Source: Candidatus Poseidonia alphae (GTDB lineage Archaea > Thermoplasmatota > Poseidoniia > Poseidoniales > Poseidoniaceae). Taken from it: a stretch of DNA of 48,244 nucleotides. Location: assembly GCA_002505405.1 (NCBI GenBank), contig DAVD01000023.1:1-48244 (forward strand), in the 5' to 3' direction. Of this stretch, positions 24,568-33,425 are shown piece by piece (within the stretch, counting starts at the first letter, position 1; every line of letters starts with the position of its first letter). Made by a program: the position numbers and the translations under genes. The notes beneath the pieces are model-generated. The model saw only the letters and a list, made by a program, of their open reading frames with translations, ran no database searches and was not told the origin of the DNA.

Positions 24568-25566
24568 TTACAAGCCTTGAGCAAGCATACTGAGGTCCAT
24601 CGGTTTGACGCCTCGATTGATAGCACTGGTGGAGACAACATCAAGTCCACATTCACGCCATTCGTCAAGACCTTCGAAGGTAACTCCACCACTTGCTTCC
24701 AACACCACATGTTGACGAAGGTCCTGTTCAATCATCTGTTCAGATACGGACTTGCATGCCTCTGGAGCGAAGTTATCGAGCATGATGACGAGACGGTCAA
24801 CACCTTCTGCCTTTCTTCCGGCCCAAACCATAGCGGCCATCATCGCTTCTTTTTCCGTGCGAACTTCAACCTCGAGAAAAGCCCCTACATCCGACATGTC
24901 AACGGTTTGCAAAAAGGCAACGAGACGATGTTCGTGCGAATCCAATTCTTGGTGCATGCTTGCAAGATCGTTTTCCTTGATCATGAGAGCGTCTGTTTTG
25001 GAGAGTCGATGCGATAAACCCCCACCCATGTGAACCGCCCATTTGTCCAAGAGCCCCCACACGGTTTTACGAGTACAAGCAATTTGTTTGGGAGCGATGG
25101 CGGACCAGCGTTTTGCGTTGGTTGCAATTCCTGAAAGCTGCCCCAACAGGTTGAGAATTGGTCGCTCAATGATGAGAAGACTGTCTCGGTCTCCAGACAA
25201 ACTGGCGATTTCGTCACCTTCTGAGACCCGCTTCCCATCGCCGGCAAACCAAGAGATTCGGACGGATGGCGCCCAAATCTGAAGCATGTAATCAACAGCG
25301 GTACAACCGACAATCAATCCGTCCTGGCGTGCAACGATGGTAGCATCTACCTGTTCTGAACGACTTGAAAGAGGCATATCGATGCCGTCATCGCCGACCA
25401 TAGCACTGACCCAGCGGTCAATGCTTGCTAGCAATTTACGACTTGCCCCACCCTCAACCGTCCACAGTTCGTGTCCGCGGTCGTGTGGTACGGGTTGCTC
25501 ATCGGCCATGAATAACGGAATGCGAACCTTCACTTCAAGCCAACCCTTGAACGCACATCTTTTCAT
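24568..25566 (-). CDS. nadC: Nicotinate-nucleotide pyrophosphorylase (quinolinate phosphoribosyltransferase)
   Basis: The protein has 332 residues from the ATG at 25566, or 313 from the ATG at 25509. Both are within or above the usual length (about 280-300), so the extra N-terminal residues may be spurious. Characteristic text is LLNLLGQLSGIAT (as ILNLLGQLSGIATNA), CTRKTVWGLLDKWAVHMGGG with the catalytic Arg/Lys, DALMIKENDL, FLEVEVRTEKEA, and LEASGGVTFEGL. It converts quinolinate and PRPP to nicotinate mononucleotide in NAD synthesis. It is divergent from the FAD oxidoreductase gene and leads into the CoA gene. Confidence 0.93.
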   Translation of the reverse strand: MKRCAFKGWLEVKVRIPLFMADEQPVPHDRGHELWTVEGGASRKLLASIDRWVSAMVGDDGIDMPLSSRSEQVDATIVARQDGLIVGCTAVDYMLQIWAPSVRISWFAGDGKRVSEGDEIASLSGDRDSLLIIERPILNLLGQLSGIATNAKRWSAIAPKQIACTRKTVWGLLDKWAVHMGGGLSHRLSKTDALMIKENDLASMHQELDSHEHRLVAFLQTVDMSDVGAFLEVEVRTEKEAMMAAMVWAGRKAEGVDRLVIMLDNFAPEACKSVSEQMIEQDLRQHVVLEASGGVTFEGLDEWRECGLDVVSTSAINRGVKPMDLSMLAQGL

Positions 25567-25587
25567 GAGCGACCCTGAGCCGATGGT

Positions 25588-26688
25588 ATGGCTCGCGTTA
25601 CGGTGATCGGTGCAGGCCTTTCTGGGTTGACCGCTGCCCTTTACGCTACAACGGCGGGGCACCACGTGGTGATTCTTGACCGCGGGGAACATCTCGGTGG
25701 GCGCGGTACTTCAGAATCTCTTGATGGAATTCCATTCGGGTTTGGCCCCCATCTCTTGCAGTCGAACGGGCCCCTGGCAAAGGTTACAAAAAAAGTCAGT
25801 CGCCTGAAAATGGTGCTCGGAAGGCTTCGCATGGACCGCCTGCATGTTACCGGCGTTGGGCCACTTCGCCCGCGTGGGAATGTGAAGCAGGCTTCCGTAC
25901 TTCGAAGGTTATTGAAGGCTAACGACCGAACACATCCCGCGGTTAGCGGTGCGCGTTTCCTAAGCGATATGGGTGCTTCAGATGGCCCCATCTCGCGGTT
26001 CCAGGCATTGCAGAAAGGAAATTTATGTGTGGTTGGTGAAGGATGGTCTGGCGTTGTCGGTCGAATGGCTTCGGCGTTGGACGAAGTTGGCGTGCTGATT
26101 GAAGCGGGCTGCGATGTGGTATCAATTGAACATGGAACCGTCCATCTCGCGGACAAACGGGAATTGGAAACCGATGTCATCATTGTGGCATGTGGATGGA
26201 AACGGGCTAAGAAATTGCTCTCCCCGCATTGGAGCGAAGAAGAACCGAACTTGCAACCGATGCTTGCGAGTACGGTTGACGCCGCTCTTACCTCTCGTCC
26301 TTTGTCACAGCGCCACGGGATCATTGACGAAGAAAGCGGGGTTGTGATTTTGGATTATGCGAACATCCAGCCTCGAATGAAATTGGAAGGAGCATTTCTT
26401 TCGTCAGTGGCGTTTGAACGAGAAGGGGAGTCTCACGAAACCCGCCTCCAACGGCTGAATGAAGCGCTTGACCATCATGCCCCCGGATGGCGCCGTCATT
26501 TGATCAACGAACGCCAACAGCGGACGATTACAATCCAAACGGTCGGCGAAAAACCAGCGTTTGACGACCTATCTGACAAGGGAATGCTTCTCGCAGGCGA
26601 GTGGGTGGCCAGCAACCATGCTTTAGCAGACGCAGCAGCGCAAACGGGCAAAGATGCTGGCCAACATGTGTCATCAGCCCTTGATTGA
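25588..26688 (+). CDS. FAD/NAD(P)-dependent oxidoreductase, phytoene-desaturase-like
   Basis: The protein has 366 residues. The Rossmann dinucleotide-binding start is VIGAGLSGLTAALYATTAG (GxGxxG), followed by ILDRGEHLGGRG, the pattern of amine-oxidase and phytoene-desaturase type flavoproteins. A C-terminal FAD contact appears as GMLLAGEWVASNHALADAAAQ. The central substrate domain is divergent. Possible roles are carotenoid, quinone or amine oxidation; nothing in the surroundings settles it. The start is well placed 21 bp from the divergent nadC start. Confidence 0.75.
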   Translation: MARVTVIGAGLSGLTAALYATTAGHHVVILDRGEHLGGRGTSESLDGIPFGFGPHLLQSNGPLAKVTKKVSRLKMVLGRLRMDRLHVTGVGPLRPRGNVKQASVLRRLLKANDRTHPAVSGARFLSDMGASDGPISRFQALQKGNLCVVGEGWSGVVGRMASALDEVGVLIEAGCDVVSIEHGTVHLADKRELETDVIIVACGWKRAKKLLSPHWSEEEPNLQPMLASTVDAALTSRPLSQRHGIIDEESGVVILDYANIQPRMKLEGAFLSSVAFEREGESHETRLQRLNEALDHHAPGWRRHLINERQQRTITIQTVGEKPAFDDLSDKGMLLAGEWVASNHALADAAAQTGKDAGQHVSSALD

Positions 26689-26721
26689 ATCCTTATTCAC
26701 CCTCGGCCCTACGAAGGAATC

Positions 26722-27501
26722 ATGCGCTTTGTTTCTTGGAACGTGAACGGTTTACGTGCGGCCATCCGAAAAGGGATTGATGCCTATTTTGAGGAACTTG
26801 ATGCAGACGTTACGATGCTTCAAGAGACCAGAACGCTTGAGGAACAACTCCCAAAAAACTGGAACTGGCCAGAAGGTTGGCAAGTCACCCTGCATCCTGC
26901 AGAAAAAAAAGGATATTCCGGAGTTGCAACGGCTACGAAACAACCCCATACAGTCCTTCAAACAGGCCATGGTGGAAGTCAAGACCCACTGGACAGTGAA
27001 GGGCGCGTTTTGGTCTGTGAAGTGAACGGCCTTACCTGCATCAATACCTACCTCCCCAGCGGCTCAAATAAGGAAGAGCGTCAACAGTTCAAAGAAGCCT
27101 GGATGGAACAATGGCGAACGTTTCTACTCCCGTACCTTGAGGACGAACGACCCGTAATCGTGTGCGGCGACCTCAACATTGCCCATACTGAAGATGATAT
27201 TTGGAACCCAAAGGGAAATGCAAAATCCTCTGGGTTTCTGCCGCAAGAACGAGTTTGGTTCACCGGTTTGCTCAACGATGGATGGACCGATGCGTTCCGT
27301 CATATCGCGGGTGAAGGCAACAAGATCTACTCTTGGTGGTCAAACCGCGGTCAAGCCCGAGTCAAAGACCGAGGGTGGCGAATTGATTATTTTCTTTTGA
27401 ATAAGGCCGCAACTCGAGCGTTGAAAGATTGCTTCATCGTTCGCCAAGGGGGAATCGATGTCTCTGACCACGCACCCGTTGTTTTGGACTTGGATTTGTG
27501 A
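26722..27501 (+). CDS. xth: Exodeoxyribonuclease III / AP endonuclease
   Basis: The protein has 259 residues, the normal length of ExoA/Xth. FVSWNVNGLRAAI (catalytic Asn), MLQETR (metal-binding Glu), NTYLPSGS, VCGDLNIAH (Asp-x-Asn), WTDAFR, GWRIDYFL and DVSDHAPVV (catalytic Asp-His) are all intact. It cleaves DNA 5' of abasic sites and trims 3' blocked ends in base-excision repair. It starts 33 bp after the FAD oxidoreductase. Confidence 0.96.
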   Translation: MRFVSWNVNGLRAAIRKGIDAYFEELDADVTMLQETRTLEEQLPKNWNWPEGWQVTLHPAEKKGYSGVATATKQPHTVLQTGHGGSQDPLDSEGRVLVCEVNGLTCINTYLPSGSNKEERQQFKEAWMEQWRTFLLPYLEDERPVIVCGDLNIAHTEDDIWNPKGNAKSSGFLPQERVWFTGLLNDGWTDAFRHIAGEGNKIYSWWSNRGQARVKDRGWRIDYFLLNKAATRALKDCFIVRQGGIDVSDHAPVVLDLDL

Positions 27502-27506
27502 AGGAT

Positions 27507-27857
27507 TCATTCGCCAAACAATCGATGACGGTACCTCGACACCATCCGGTAAATTCCATCTCGCAACGGTAGCGGAAAGAGCCACACAAAGGGATACCAC
27601 ATGGCGTAATACCAACGCATGTAAAGCAATAAGCGGATGCTCGCAGCTGAGCGAATATAGGGTTGCCCTGCCCGAATCAGATACATTGAATCGGCCTCTT
27701 TGAGCGACTCGGGTAAGCCTTCAATGACGTTCAAACCTTCTTCAGAATCAATTCCGCGGATGTTGAGTCCTCCCTTCTTGGAACAGCGTTTCGTGAGAAA
27801 TGCTCCAAGACGGTTGCACAGAACACAATGAGTATCAATGAACAGGACATCCGCCAC
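27507..27857 (-). CDS. DCC-family thiol-disulfide oxidoreductase (DUF393)
   Basis: The protein has 116 residues. The family signature D-x2-C-x-L-C is present as FIDTHCVLCNRLGAFL near the N-terminus. The rest of the fold follows: RGIDSEEG, then SMYLIRAGQPYIRSAASIRLLLYM and a Trp/Tyr-rich C-terminus, WYYAMWYPFVW. The exact substrate is unknown; the CxLC pair suggests a redox role. It is convergent with xth and 1 bp downstream of the Pcc1-like gene. Confidence 0.85.
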   Translation of the reverse strand: MADVLFIDTHCVLCNRLGAFLTKRCSKKGGLNIRGIDSEEGLNVIEGLPESLKEADSMYLIRAGQPYIRSAASIRLLLYMRWYYAMWYPFVWLFPLPLRDGIYRMVSRYRHRLFGE

Positions 27858-27858
27858 G

Positions 27859-28092
27859 TCAATCGCTCCGTTCGTCCTCGCTTTCTACAGTGTCAAAGGA
27901 TACCAGAAGAGCGTCAACGGTGTCACGCAGTTGTTGCAAATCGGTTTCAACAACGATGACGGTGAGTACCACCGAGGCCCGACCATCGATCGGTTTGATT
28001 TCACATGAATGCGGGCCGGCTAATCCAGCCAAGCGGTGAGCGGTTTCAAGGTCCCCGGTCCATGTCAGGGCCATCTGGTGGCGTTCCGCCAT
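27859..28092 (-). CDS. Probable KEOPS complex subunit Pcc1
   Basis: The protein has 77 residues, the right size for archaeal Pcc1. Two helices and a three-stranded sheet are suggested by AHRLAGLAGPHSCEI, then GRASVVLTVIVVETDLQQLRDTVDALLVSF. The strand-helix pattern and the alternating hydrophobics fit the CTAG/Pcc1 fold. In KEOPS, Pcc1 supports tRNA t6A modification. The identification rests on fold pattern and size, not on a strict motif. Confidence 0.5.
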   Translation of the reverse strand: MAERHQMALTWTGDLETAHRLAGLAGPHSCEIKPIDGRASVVLTVIVVETDLQQLRDTVDALLVSFDTVESEDERSD

Positions 28093-28116
28093 AACGAGGT
28101 CTTGGGGTGGGCTGAT

Positions 28117-29547
28117 ATGAGGCTAATCCCCCCACCGTCCATGGCCCAACCGCCCGAGGACCCCTTTGTCGTTGCCGGGAGCGGAGGTGTCGTCTTGGGA
28201 GAGGCACGGACCAACCACGAGGGGCGTCACGCGCTGCTCTTGATCCGCGGTGAAGAAGACACGTCTGAGTTTGAGGCATTGGTCGCTACCATGGGCATTT
28301 CTGTGGTTGAAAAAATAGAACAAAAAGGGAATTCAGACCCTCGAAGTTACTTCGGAAAAGGGCGTTTGCAAGACGTAGCGGACGAGCGAAAAAGCGCCAT
28401 CAAAGAACACCCGTGGGCGAAGGTTGACCTCGTTCTCATTCACACCAATGCAACCCCTCGCCAACTGGTTAACATCAGCCAAACCATCGGCCTCGAACTT
28501 TGGGACCGAGTACGCCTCTTGTTGTCACTCTTTACTTCTCACGCCTCGTCAGTTGAGGCAAGAACACAGGTACGAATCGCTCAGTTGCAATCGGACCGAA
28601 CCGTACTTCGAGAACTCATGCATCAGCAAACTACGGGCGAGCGAGCAGGATACGGTGGCGGTGGTGTGACGGCGCTTCAAAACGTGCTTGCAAACGTAGG
28701 GCGAGAATTAGCCAACCTGCGCCGAAGGCAGGTCAGGCAAACCAATGCACAGCGAGAACATCGCCGCCAACGGGTTCGCAGTGGAGCGGTTACGGTTGGT
28801 TTAATCGGTTACACAAACGCTGGAAAATCTTCCCTTTTCCGACTTTTATCGGGGAAAAAAGTGCTGGTTGAGGACCAATTGTTTTCCACACTAGAGACCA
28901 CCGTGGGCCGTATGGAGGATAGCCCCCGCGTTCTTCTTGCCGACACCATCGGATTTATTGATAACATTCCAAACGCCACTCTATCGGCATTTAAAGCAAC
29001 TCTCGCTGAGGCGTTAGAAGCCGATTTAACTCTTGTTTTGGCTGATGCCTCAGACTCCCCCCTTGAACTTGAACGAAAACTTCTGACCACCAGGCGAGAA
29101 GTGTTTGAACGACTTTACGGCGAGCCGGTTGACGATGAATTTCCGTGGAACGATGCCATGGACCCATACCACCATTCCATGCAGGTCGTATTGACAAAAA
29201 TCGACCAAGCAGACGAGCACATGCTGGATGAAGCACATGCTACCGTTGCTGGACTTGGCTTCCCTCCTGCACTTGGTATCTCAACGCATTCTGGCGATGG
29301 AATTGATGCATTAAATCGAGCCATCCTCCGACATTTGTTTGGTTCACCGTCAACGGTTCATGTGCATCCTTCTGTCGACAGTAACGGCGATGCAGTAGAA
29401 CGAATCGTTTCCGATATTTACGACCAAGGGATGGTCACGTCAAACGAACGCGATCCAAACGGAACGGTCTCGCTCACGGTTTGGCTCACACACGCAGCCC
29501 TTGAGAAATTGAAGGCTCGCTGGAACGAGCGCATTGAAGTCAAGTAG
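28117..29547 (+). CDS. hflX: GTPase HflX
   Basis: The protein has 476 residues from the ATG at 28117, which follows GGGGTGGG; an ATG at 28141 is also possible. The HflX N-terminal domain has SYFGKGRLQDV and LVLIHTNATPRQ. A basic helix follows (RRRQVRQTNAQREHRRQRVR). The GTPase motifs are complete: GYTNAGKSS (G1), TTVG (G2), ADTIGFI (G3), LTKIDQ (G4) and a STHSGDG-like G5. HflX splits or rescues stalled ribosomes under stress. The C-terminal domain is present. It is divergent from the Pcc1-like gene. Confidence 0.95.
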   Translation: MRLIPPPSMAQPPEDPFVVAGSGGVVLGEARTNHEGRHALLLIRGEEDTSEFEALVATMGISVVEKIEQKGNSDPRSYFGKGRLQDVADERKSAIKEHPWAKVDLVLIHTNATPRQLVNISQTIGLELWDRVRLLLSLFTSHASSVEARTQVRIAQLQSDRTVLRELMHQQTTGERAGYGGGGVTALQNVLANVGRELANLRRRQVRQTNAQREHRRQRVRSGAVTVGLIGYTNAGKSSLFRLLSGKKVLVEDQLFSTLETTVGRMEDSPRVLLADTIGFIDNIPNATLSAFKATLAEALEADLTLVLADASDSPLELERKLLTTRREVFERLYGEPVDDEFPWNDAMDPYHHSMQVVLTKIDQADEHMLDEAHATVAGLGFPPALGISTHSGDGIDALNRAILRHLFGSPSTVHVHPSVDSNGDAVERIVSDIYDQGMVTSNERDPNGTVSLTVWLTHAALEKLKARWNERIEVK

Positions 29548-29567
29548 GGCCACCTCTACCGTCAAAC

Positions 29568-30455
29568 ATGGCGGATGAAACGGAGGAAGAAGCCCCGTAT
29601 CTCGATGAAATGATCGAAGAGACGCCGCTTTTGTTTGCCTCTTCCGGTGCTGTGCTGACGATTGAAGACCCCAATCTTCACCCCATGGGTCGAGCAACAG
29701 CAGTCTTCTTGCTCTTTATTTGTGCACTTGGTTTTCTCAACGGGTTGGATTTCGCATCTCCCGATGATGGTTTGATTCGGCCCGATGAATTCGTCTATCG
29801 TTTAGCACAAAGTGCACCAGCCGAAACCGCTACTTTTCGCGGAACTGTCATGGATGAAGCGGGGCAACCTCTCACTGGAGCGACCGTTTACCTCTCTTGG
29901 TTAGAACGCGGCACTCAGACATGGCTATCGGTGGAAAATACCACTGGGGAAAACGGAGGATTTGAATTTGAAAAACTCACTCCTGGACTGATACGCGCAG
30001 ACATCATCGTGGAACGAGACGGTCACCGAGACGTTTACTCGAACCGCGTCCTTCTTTCTCCACCAGCGTTGATTGAACCCATCGGTTTTACCACACTTTC
30101 ATTCGATGTGCCTTCGTCAGAAACCTTCGCCAAGCAACCCTGTGACGACCCGGAAGTGACCGATTGTGAGATTCGCGAAATTGACATGACACCGACACAA
30201 ATGGATCATCCTTTGATGGACCCGAGTGCGTCTGCAACCTACGTATTGGTCGGATTTGGATTCATGGGCCTCGCCCTCATTGCAGCAGGATTCAGCGTTT
30301 GGGCTCTAAAAAACGGCTCTATTGGGTTATTGAGGACCGCAGCAGGCCTTTCCGTGTTTACAATGGGCCACTATTACTCGGCTTGTATCCTTGGTTTGCT
30401 AGCCTTCGTTCTCACGTTCGCTGTCCCTCGGCGACGGATACCCTTGACGGATTGA
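29568..30455 (+). CDS. Membrane protein with carboxypeptidase-regulatory-like domain
   Basis: The protein has 295 residues. One transmembrane segment lies at about 45-62 (TAVFLLFICALGFLNGL). A soluble domain follows: TFRGTVMDEAGQPLTGATVYLSW, then GGFEFEKLTPGLIRADIIV, the CarboxypepD_reg/Ig-like pattern. Three hydrophobic segments lie at the C-terminus (YVLVGFGFMGLALIAAG, LLRTAAGLSVFTM, ILGLLAFVLTFAV). The soluble domain probably faces outward. It is 20 bp after hflX. No specific role is known. Confidence 0.7.
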   Translation: MADETEEEAPYLDEMIEETPLLFASSGAVLTIEDPNLHPMGRATAVFLLFICALGFLNGLDFASPDDGLIRPDEFVYRLAQSAPAETATFRGTVMDEAGQPLTGATVYLSWLERGTQTWLSVENTTGENGGFEFEKLTPGLIRADIIVERDGHRDVYSNRVLLSPPALIEPIGFTTLSFDVPSSETFAKQPCDDPEVTDCEIREIDMTPTQMDHPLMDPSASATYVLVGFGFMGLALIAAGFSVWALKNGSIGLLRTAAGLSVFTMGHYYSACILGLLAFVLTFAVPRRRIPLTD

Positions 30456-30463
30456 ACTGAGGT

Positions 30464-30970
30464 TCAGCAAATCCAGTTGACCTTTCCTGAATCAACATCG
30501 TAAATGGCGCCCCGTACCTGAACATCGTTCTTCAGTAACGGGTTTGCCAGCAAGGTTGCAACATCTCTACGCAACTTTTCCTCTTGATTTTCAATCATTC
30601 TCGGCTCAAATGTAGAGAAATCAAGCCCGCTTAGCCGCCCCAATGTTTCCTTGACATCGGTAACACTCAAACTGGCCATAGCACATCGCGTGTGGGCCAT
30701 GATGACGATGTTATCGCAGTCCAAAAGATAGCTTCCGAGGACGATATCACGTTCAACTTCAGCGTTCAATTGGCCTCCGGCGTTTCGGATGACTTTCATG
30801 TCGCCAACTTCCAATCCAAAAACATCATGCGGGACGATGCGGGAATCCATGCAAGTCAGCAATAAAAGATGGACGGCAGCCCTTCCAGGGACATCATGAG
30901 CGTCGAAAGATTTGACAAAAGCCTCGTTGGAATCGCTGAGTCGATCGGTGAACGAAGTCATGGTGCTCAA
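30464..30970 (-). CDS. Beta-class carbonic anhydrase
   Basis: The protein has 168 residues, the compact size of the archaeal Cab clade. The zinc ligands are the cysteine of LLLTCMDSRI, and the histidine and cysteine of MAHTRCAM, with the Asp-Arg dyad in CMDSR. The RNAGGQ segment is intact. It interconverts CO2 and bicarbonate. ATG at 30970 or 30961 may be the start. It is convergent with the carboxypeptidase-regulatory-domain gene. Confidence 0.93.
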   Translation of the reverse strand: MSTMTSFTDRLSDSNEAFVKSFDAHDVPGRAAVHLLLLTCMDSRIVPHDVFGLEVGDMKVIRNAGGQLNAEVERDIVLGSYLLDCDNIVIMAHTRCAMASLSVTDVKETLGRLSGLDFSTFEPRMIENQEEKLRRDVATLLANPLLKNDVQVRGAIYDVDSGKVNWIC

Positions 30971-31023
30971 TCCCTAACGCACGGAGGTAGCATTTTGTTC
31001 TTGTCCGTCGTTCCCCATTTGGG

Positions 31024-32172
31024 ATGGAACCTCATTTATTCCAATCAATCAAGCGACCTCCTTATGGCGGAGAACTTCTGGCTTCAAACATGGACCTCAG
31101 AGGCGCTACTTGGATGGTACGCTCTCTTGGCGAAAGCGTTTCGATGGTCCACGTCATGGAAAACGGAGACGTTTTCGCCGGAGGATGGGACGGCCATCTG
31201 ATTCGTTGGGACGAAGAAGGAAACGTTCGTTGGACTGCTCAAACGGGAAACAGAATCAGTGCTCTTGCTGTGAACGAGCAGGCGGTTGTTGTGACCAGCG
31301 GATTGCATTTGGTCGCTTTGGACCCAGGCACGGGCGAACAACGTTGGAAGGTTGCCCTCGAAGGAAGTGCTGACGATGTCCGATGGTGGAACGATGCTCT
31401 TCTTGCCGTCTCTTCGGTCTACGATATCGAGCACAATGATTTCATTGAATCCGCTCTTTGGAAGTTTGATGTTGACGGTGAATGTCTTTGGGTTGAACGA
31501 ATGGATGAACGACCTTGGTCTGTGCTTGAGCTTGGAGATGAGTGCTACGCAGGCCTTGGAAGACCTCGTTGCGGTTGGTTAACGCTCTCGGACGAGCCTC
31601 CGTTTGAACATCACCTCCCTCCTACTTCGTATCCTGTAATGAGCGGCGTATCAGGGCGTGAGCGTCTTTTGTTCGGTCAAACAGACGGTTCCGTTGTGGA
31701 TCACAAATCCACCGTGTTGAGTACTGAGTCGGGAGCAGTTGAACATCTTAACCTGCTATCACAAGGCTTTGCTGCGTCAACCGATGAAGGACATCTTGCC
31801 GTTCGTAGCGATGAAGGGAAATTGCGATGGGAATCAAAAGGCGACCCAATTACCGCACAACACCGAGGCCTTATCGCAGACGAAACGAACCTTTTCTGGG
31901 TCGCTAGAGCCTCGGAAGTTACGGGCCAACTGTCGGTTTACGATTCAGGCGACGGCTCCATACTCGCTAGCACAGCACTCTCTCGAGTTCGTAGTATTTC
32001 CAGCACCGAGACACGGACAGCGGTTGGGTGCGACGATGGAGAAGTACTCGTGTGGGATTCAACCCTTTTCGCCAGACGATTGAACCAAGAAAGCACGTCA
32101 AACGACGAACCGGTGAGTGACCGAAAGGCTGCCTTACAGGCCAAACTTCTTGCTCTTCGCCAATCCAAGTGA
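31024..32172 (+). CDS. Beta-propeller (PQQ/WD40-like) protein
   Basis: The protein has 382 residues and no signal peptide. Repeats of about 40 residues start like DVFAGGWDGHLIRWDEEGNVRW, then NRISALAVNEQAVVVTSGLHLVALD and further blades through to GCDDGEVLVWDSTLF near residue 345. The pattern fits a seven-bladed propeller of the PQQ/WD40 type, as a protein-interaction platform. The start could be the ATG at 31024 or 31090. The C-terminal tail is helical. No catalytic motif was seen. Confidence 0.75.
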   Translation: MEPHLFQSIKRPPYGGELLASNMDLRGATWMVRSLGESVSMVHVMENGDVFAGGWDGHLIRWDEEGNVRWTAQTGNRISALAVNEQAVVVTSGLHLVALDPGTGEQRWKVALEGSADDVRWWNDALLAVSSVYDIEHNDFIESALWKFDVDGECLWVERMDERPWSVLELGDECYAGLGRPRCGWLTLSDEPPFEHHLPPTSYPVMSGVSGRERLLFGQTDGSVVDHKSTVLSTESGAVEHLNLLSQGFAASTDEGHLAVRSDEGKLRWESKGDPITAQHRGLIADETNLFWVARASEVTGQLSVYDSGDGSILASTALSRVRSISSTETRTAVGCDDGEVLVWDSTLFARRLNQESTSNDEPVSDRKAALQAKLLALRQSK

Positions 32173-32199
32173 CGCTCCTAGTCCGGAGAAAGATTGGCC

Positions 32200-32766
32200 T
32201 CATTCGCCTGCAGTTTCTTCATCACGTGGAGTATAAGCCCACACCTTTGTGGTGACCAGCGCTAATGCGACAATTTTCATAGCATCCCACAGGAGAAACG
32301 GTTTCGTTCCTGCATTAAAGGCGGCTTCCATTGACCAATCAAGCGAGTGCGCAAGCCACAACGTTCCAAACACATACACGGGAATCATGGCCAACGTCCA
32401 ACAGATCAGTTGAGATTTCAAATCCGCATGTCCGGCTTTGCGTGAGCGGTCCAACCCTTCAGCTACCAATGCTGATGCGATCGGAAATGACAGCAAGTAA
32501 CCGCCCTGGTAAAACAGTGCACCCTCAACAAAGAGGTAATCTCCGCCACCAGCAAATACAGGCAAACCAAATGCTCCGAGTACGAGGTAAAGACTTCCCG
32601 CCACGAAAGCATCGTTACGTCTTAGATAGACGCCAGTGGCCATCACTGCAAAAGTTTGCAGCGTGAATGGAACGGGTGAAATCGGAAGATAGAGAATGAA
32701 TTGAGCACAGAGAGCGGTAAGTGCTGTGAAAAAGCCGATAGCAATTCCACGCTCCAATACGGTCAT
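32200..32766 (-). CDS. bioY: Biotin transporter BioY
   Basis: The protein has 188 residues from the ATG at 32766; the upstream in-frame codons do not belong to the family. Six transmembrane helices are expected. Family text includes FTLQTFAVMATGVYL, GSLYLVLGAFGLPVFAGG, and LSFPIASALVAEGL. BioY is the substrate-binding S-component that takes up biotin, alone or with an ECF module; no ECF ATPase is seen in this window. It implies that the organism imports biotin. Confidence 0.93.
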   Translation of the reverse strand: MTVLERGIAIGFFTALTALCAQFILYLPISPVPFTLQTFAVMATGVYLRRNDAFVAGSLYLVLGAFGLPVFAGGGDYLFVEGALFYQGGYLLSFPIASALVAEGLDRSRKAGHADLKSQLICWTLAMIPVYVFGTLWLAHSLDWSMEAAFNAGTKPFLLWDAMKIVALALVTTKVWAYTPRDEETAGE

Positions 32767-32956
32767 CTTGTCTGAACTTAAGTCAAGATGCCACTGTTGA
32801 GGCCTTTCCCATGCAACGTGCTGAAACATATTCGTCCCATTCTAAGAGCGTATTTAGTCATTCCATCCCTTTTGAGGGCCCTGCGTCTTTTTTGAACAGG
32901 GAGCCGGGCGTTGTGACATTGATTCAGAGACGCATTCAGTCCCTTGACGGGCAGGT

Positions 32957-33238
32957 TCAAATTGACCAAATAACCGGTCCATCCCTTTGTTCTGGAGGAG
33001 CGGTGAAGAACTCTGCAAAACCACCCATAATTCCTACAACCAGAGGTGCGGCTTCGATAAAACTCTCTTTGGAGTCATAGACAGCCAAACCTACAGCTTC
33101 TCCTTCACCGGTTTGAATGAAGGTCACCGATTGCAGTCCAGGAAGTCCCTTCATTGCATCTTCAAGTTGTTCTGCCTTCGCAACAAAAGCATCCATTTGT
33201 TCAGGTTTTATTTGTGCTATGCTCACTCTGTAGTACAT
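32957..33238 (-). CDS. Antibiotic-biosynthesis-monooxygenase-like (ABM) small protein
   Basis: The protein has 93 residues from the ATG at 33238; the upstream in-frame extension is not needed. ATTATAT (33261-33267) lies 23-29 bp upstream of this ATG, so the mRNA is probably leaderless. The fold pattern YYRVSIAQIKPEQMDAFVAKAEQLEDAMK, then GLQSVTFIQTGEGEAVGLAVYDS, fits the dimeric alpha-beta barrel of ABM proteins. The function is unknown; members bind haem or small aromatics or act as monooxygenases. Confidence 0.6.
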   Translation of the reverse strand: MYYRVSIAQIKPEQMDAFVAKAEQLEDAMKGLPGLQSVTFIQTGEGEAVGLAVYDSKESFIEAAPLVVGIMGGFAEFFTAPPEQRDGPVIWSI

Positions 33239-33340
33239 ACTGTCGTCTCTTAGATTAGGAATATAATCTTTAGTTAAAGTTTCATTTGAATTCAAGAGTG
33301 CGGTATACAACAGATGCTGGCTCCTATTTTTCACAGGCAT

Positions 33341-33386
33341 ACAAGGGTACCCACGCGCTCATTTTGAGCGTAAGAAGCCCCCTTGC
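33341..33386 (+). repeat. Island repeat element, copy E (short form)
   Basis: This 46-bp element has a nested hairpin. The outer stem is CAAGGG (33342-33347) with CCCTTG (33380-33385), and the inner stem is CGCTCA-TTT-TGAGCG (33356-33370). It shares the terminal CAAGGG/CCCTTG with the longer copies but lacks the ACTGCGAACCC core. It lies between the divergent ABM and secreted coiled-coil genes and marks the left border of island 2. Confidence 0.6.
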
Positions 33387-33394
33387 GATTGCCA

Positions 33395-33405
33395 AGTATA
33401 ATATT
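33395..33405 (+). promoter_or_regulatory. TATA box of the secreted coiled-coil gene
   Basis: AAGTATAATATTG lies about 25 bp upstream of the ATG at 33426 and implies a leaderless mRNA. It supports that ATG as the start. Confidence 0.55.
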
Positions 33406-33425
33406 GCCAATCTATTAGCAAATGT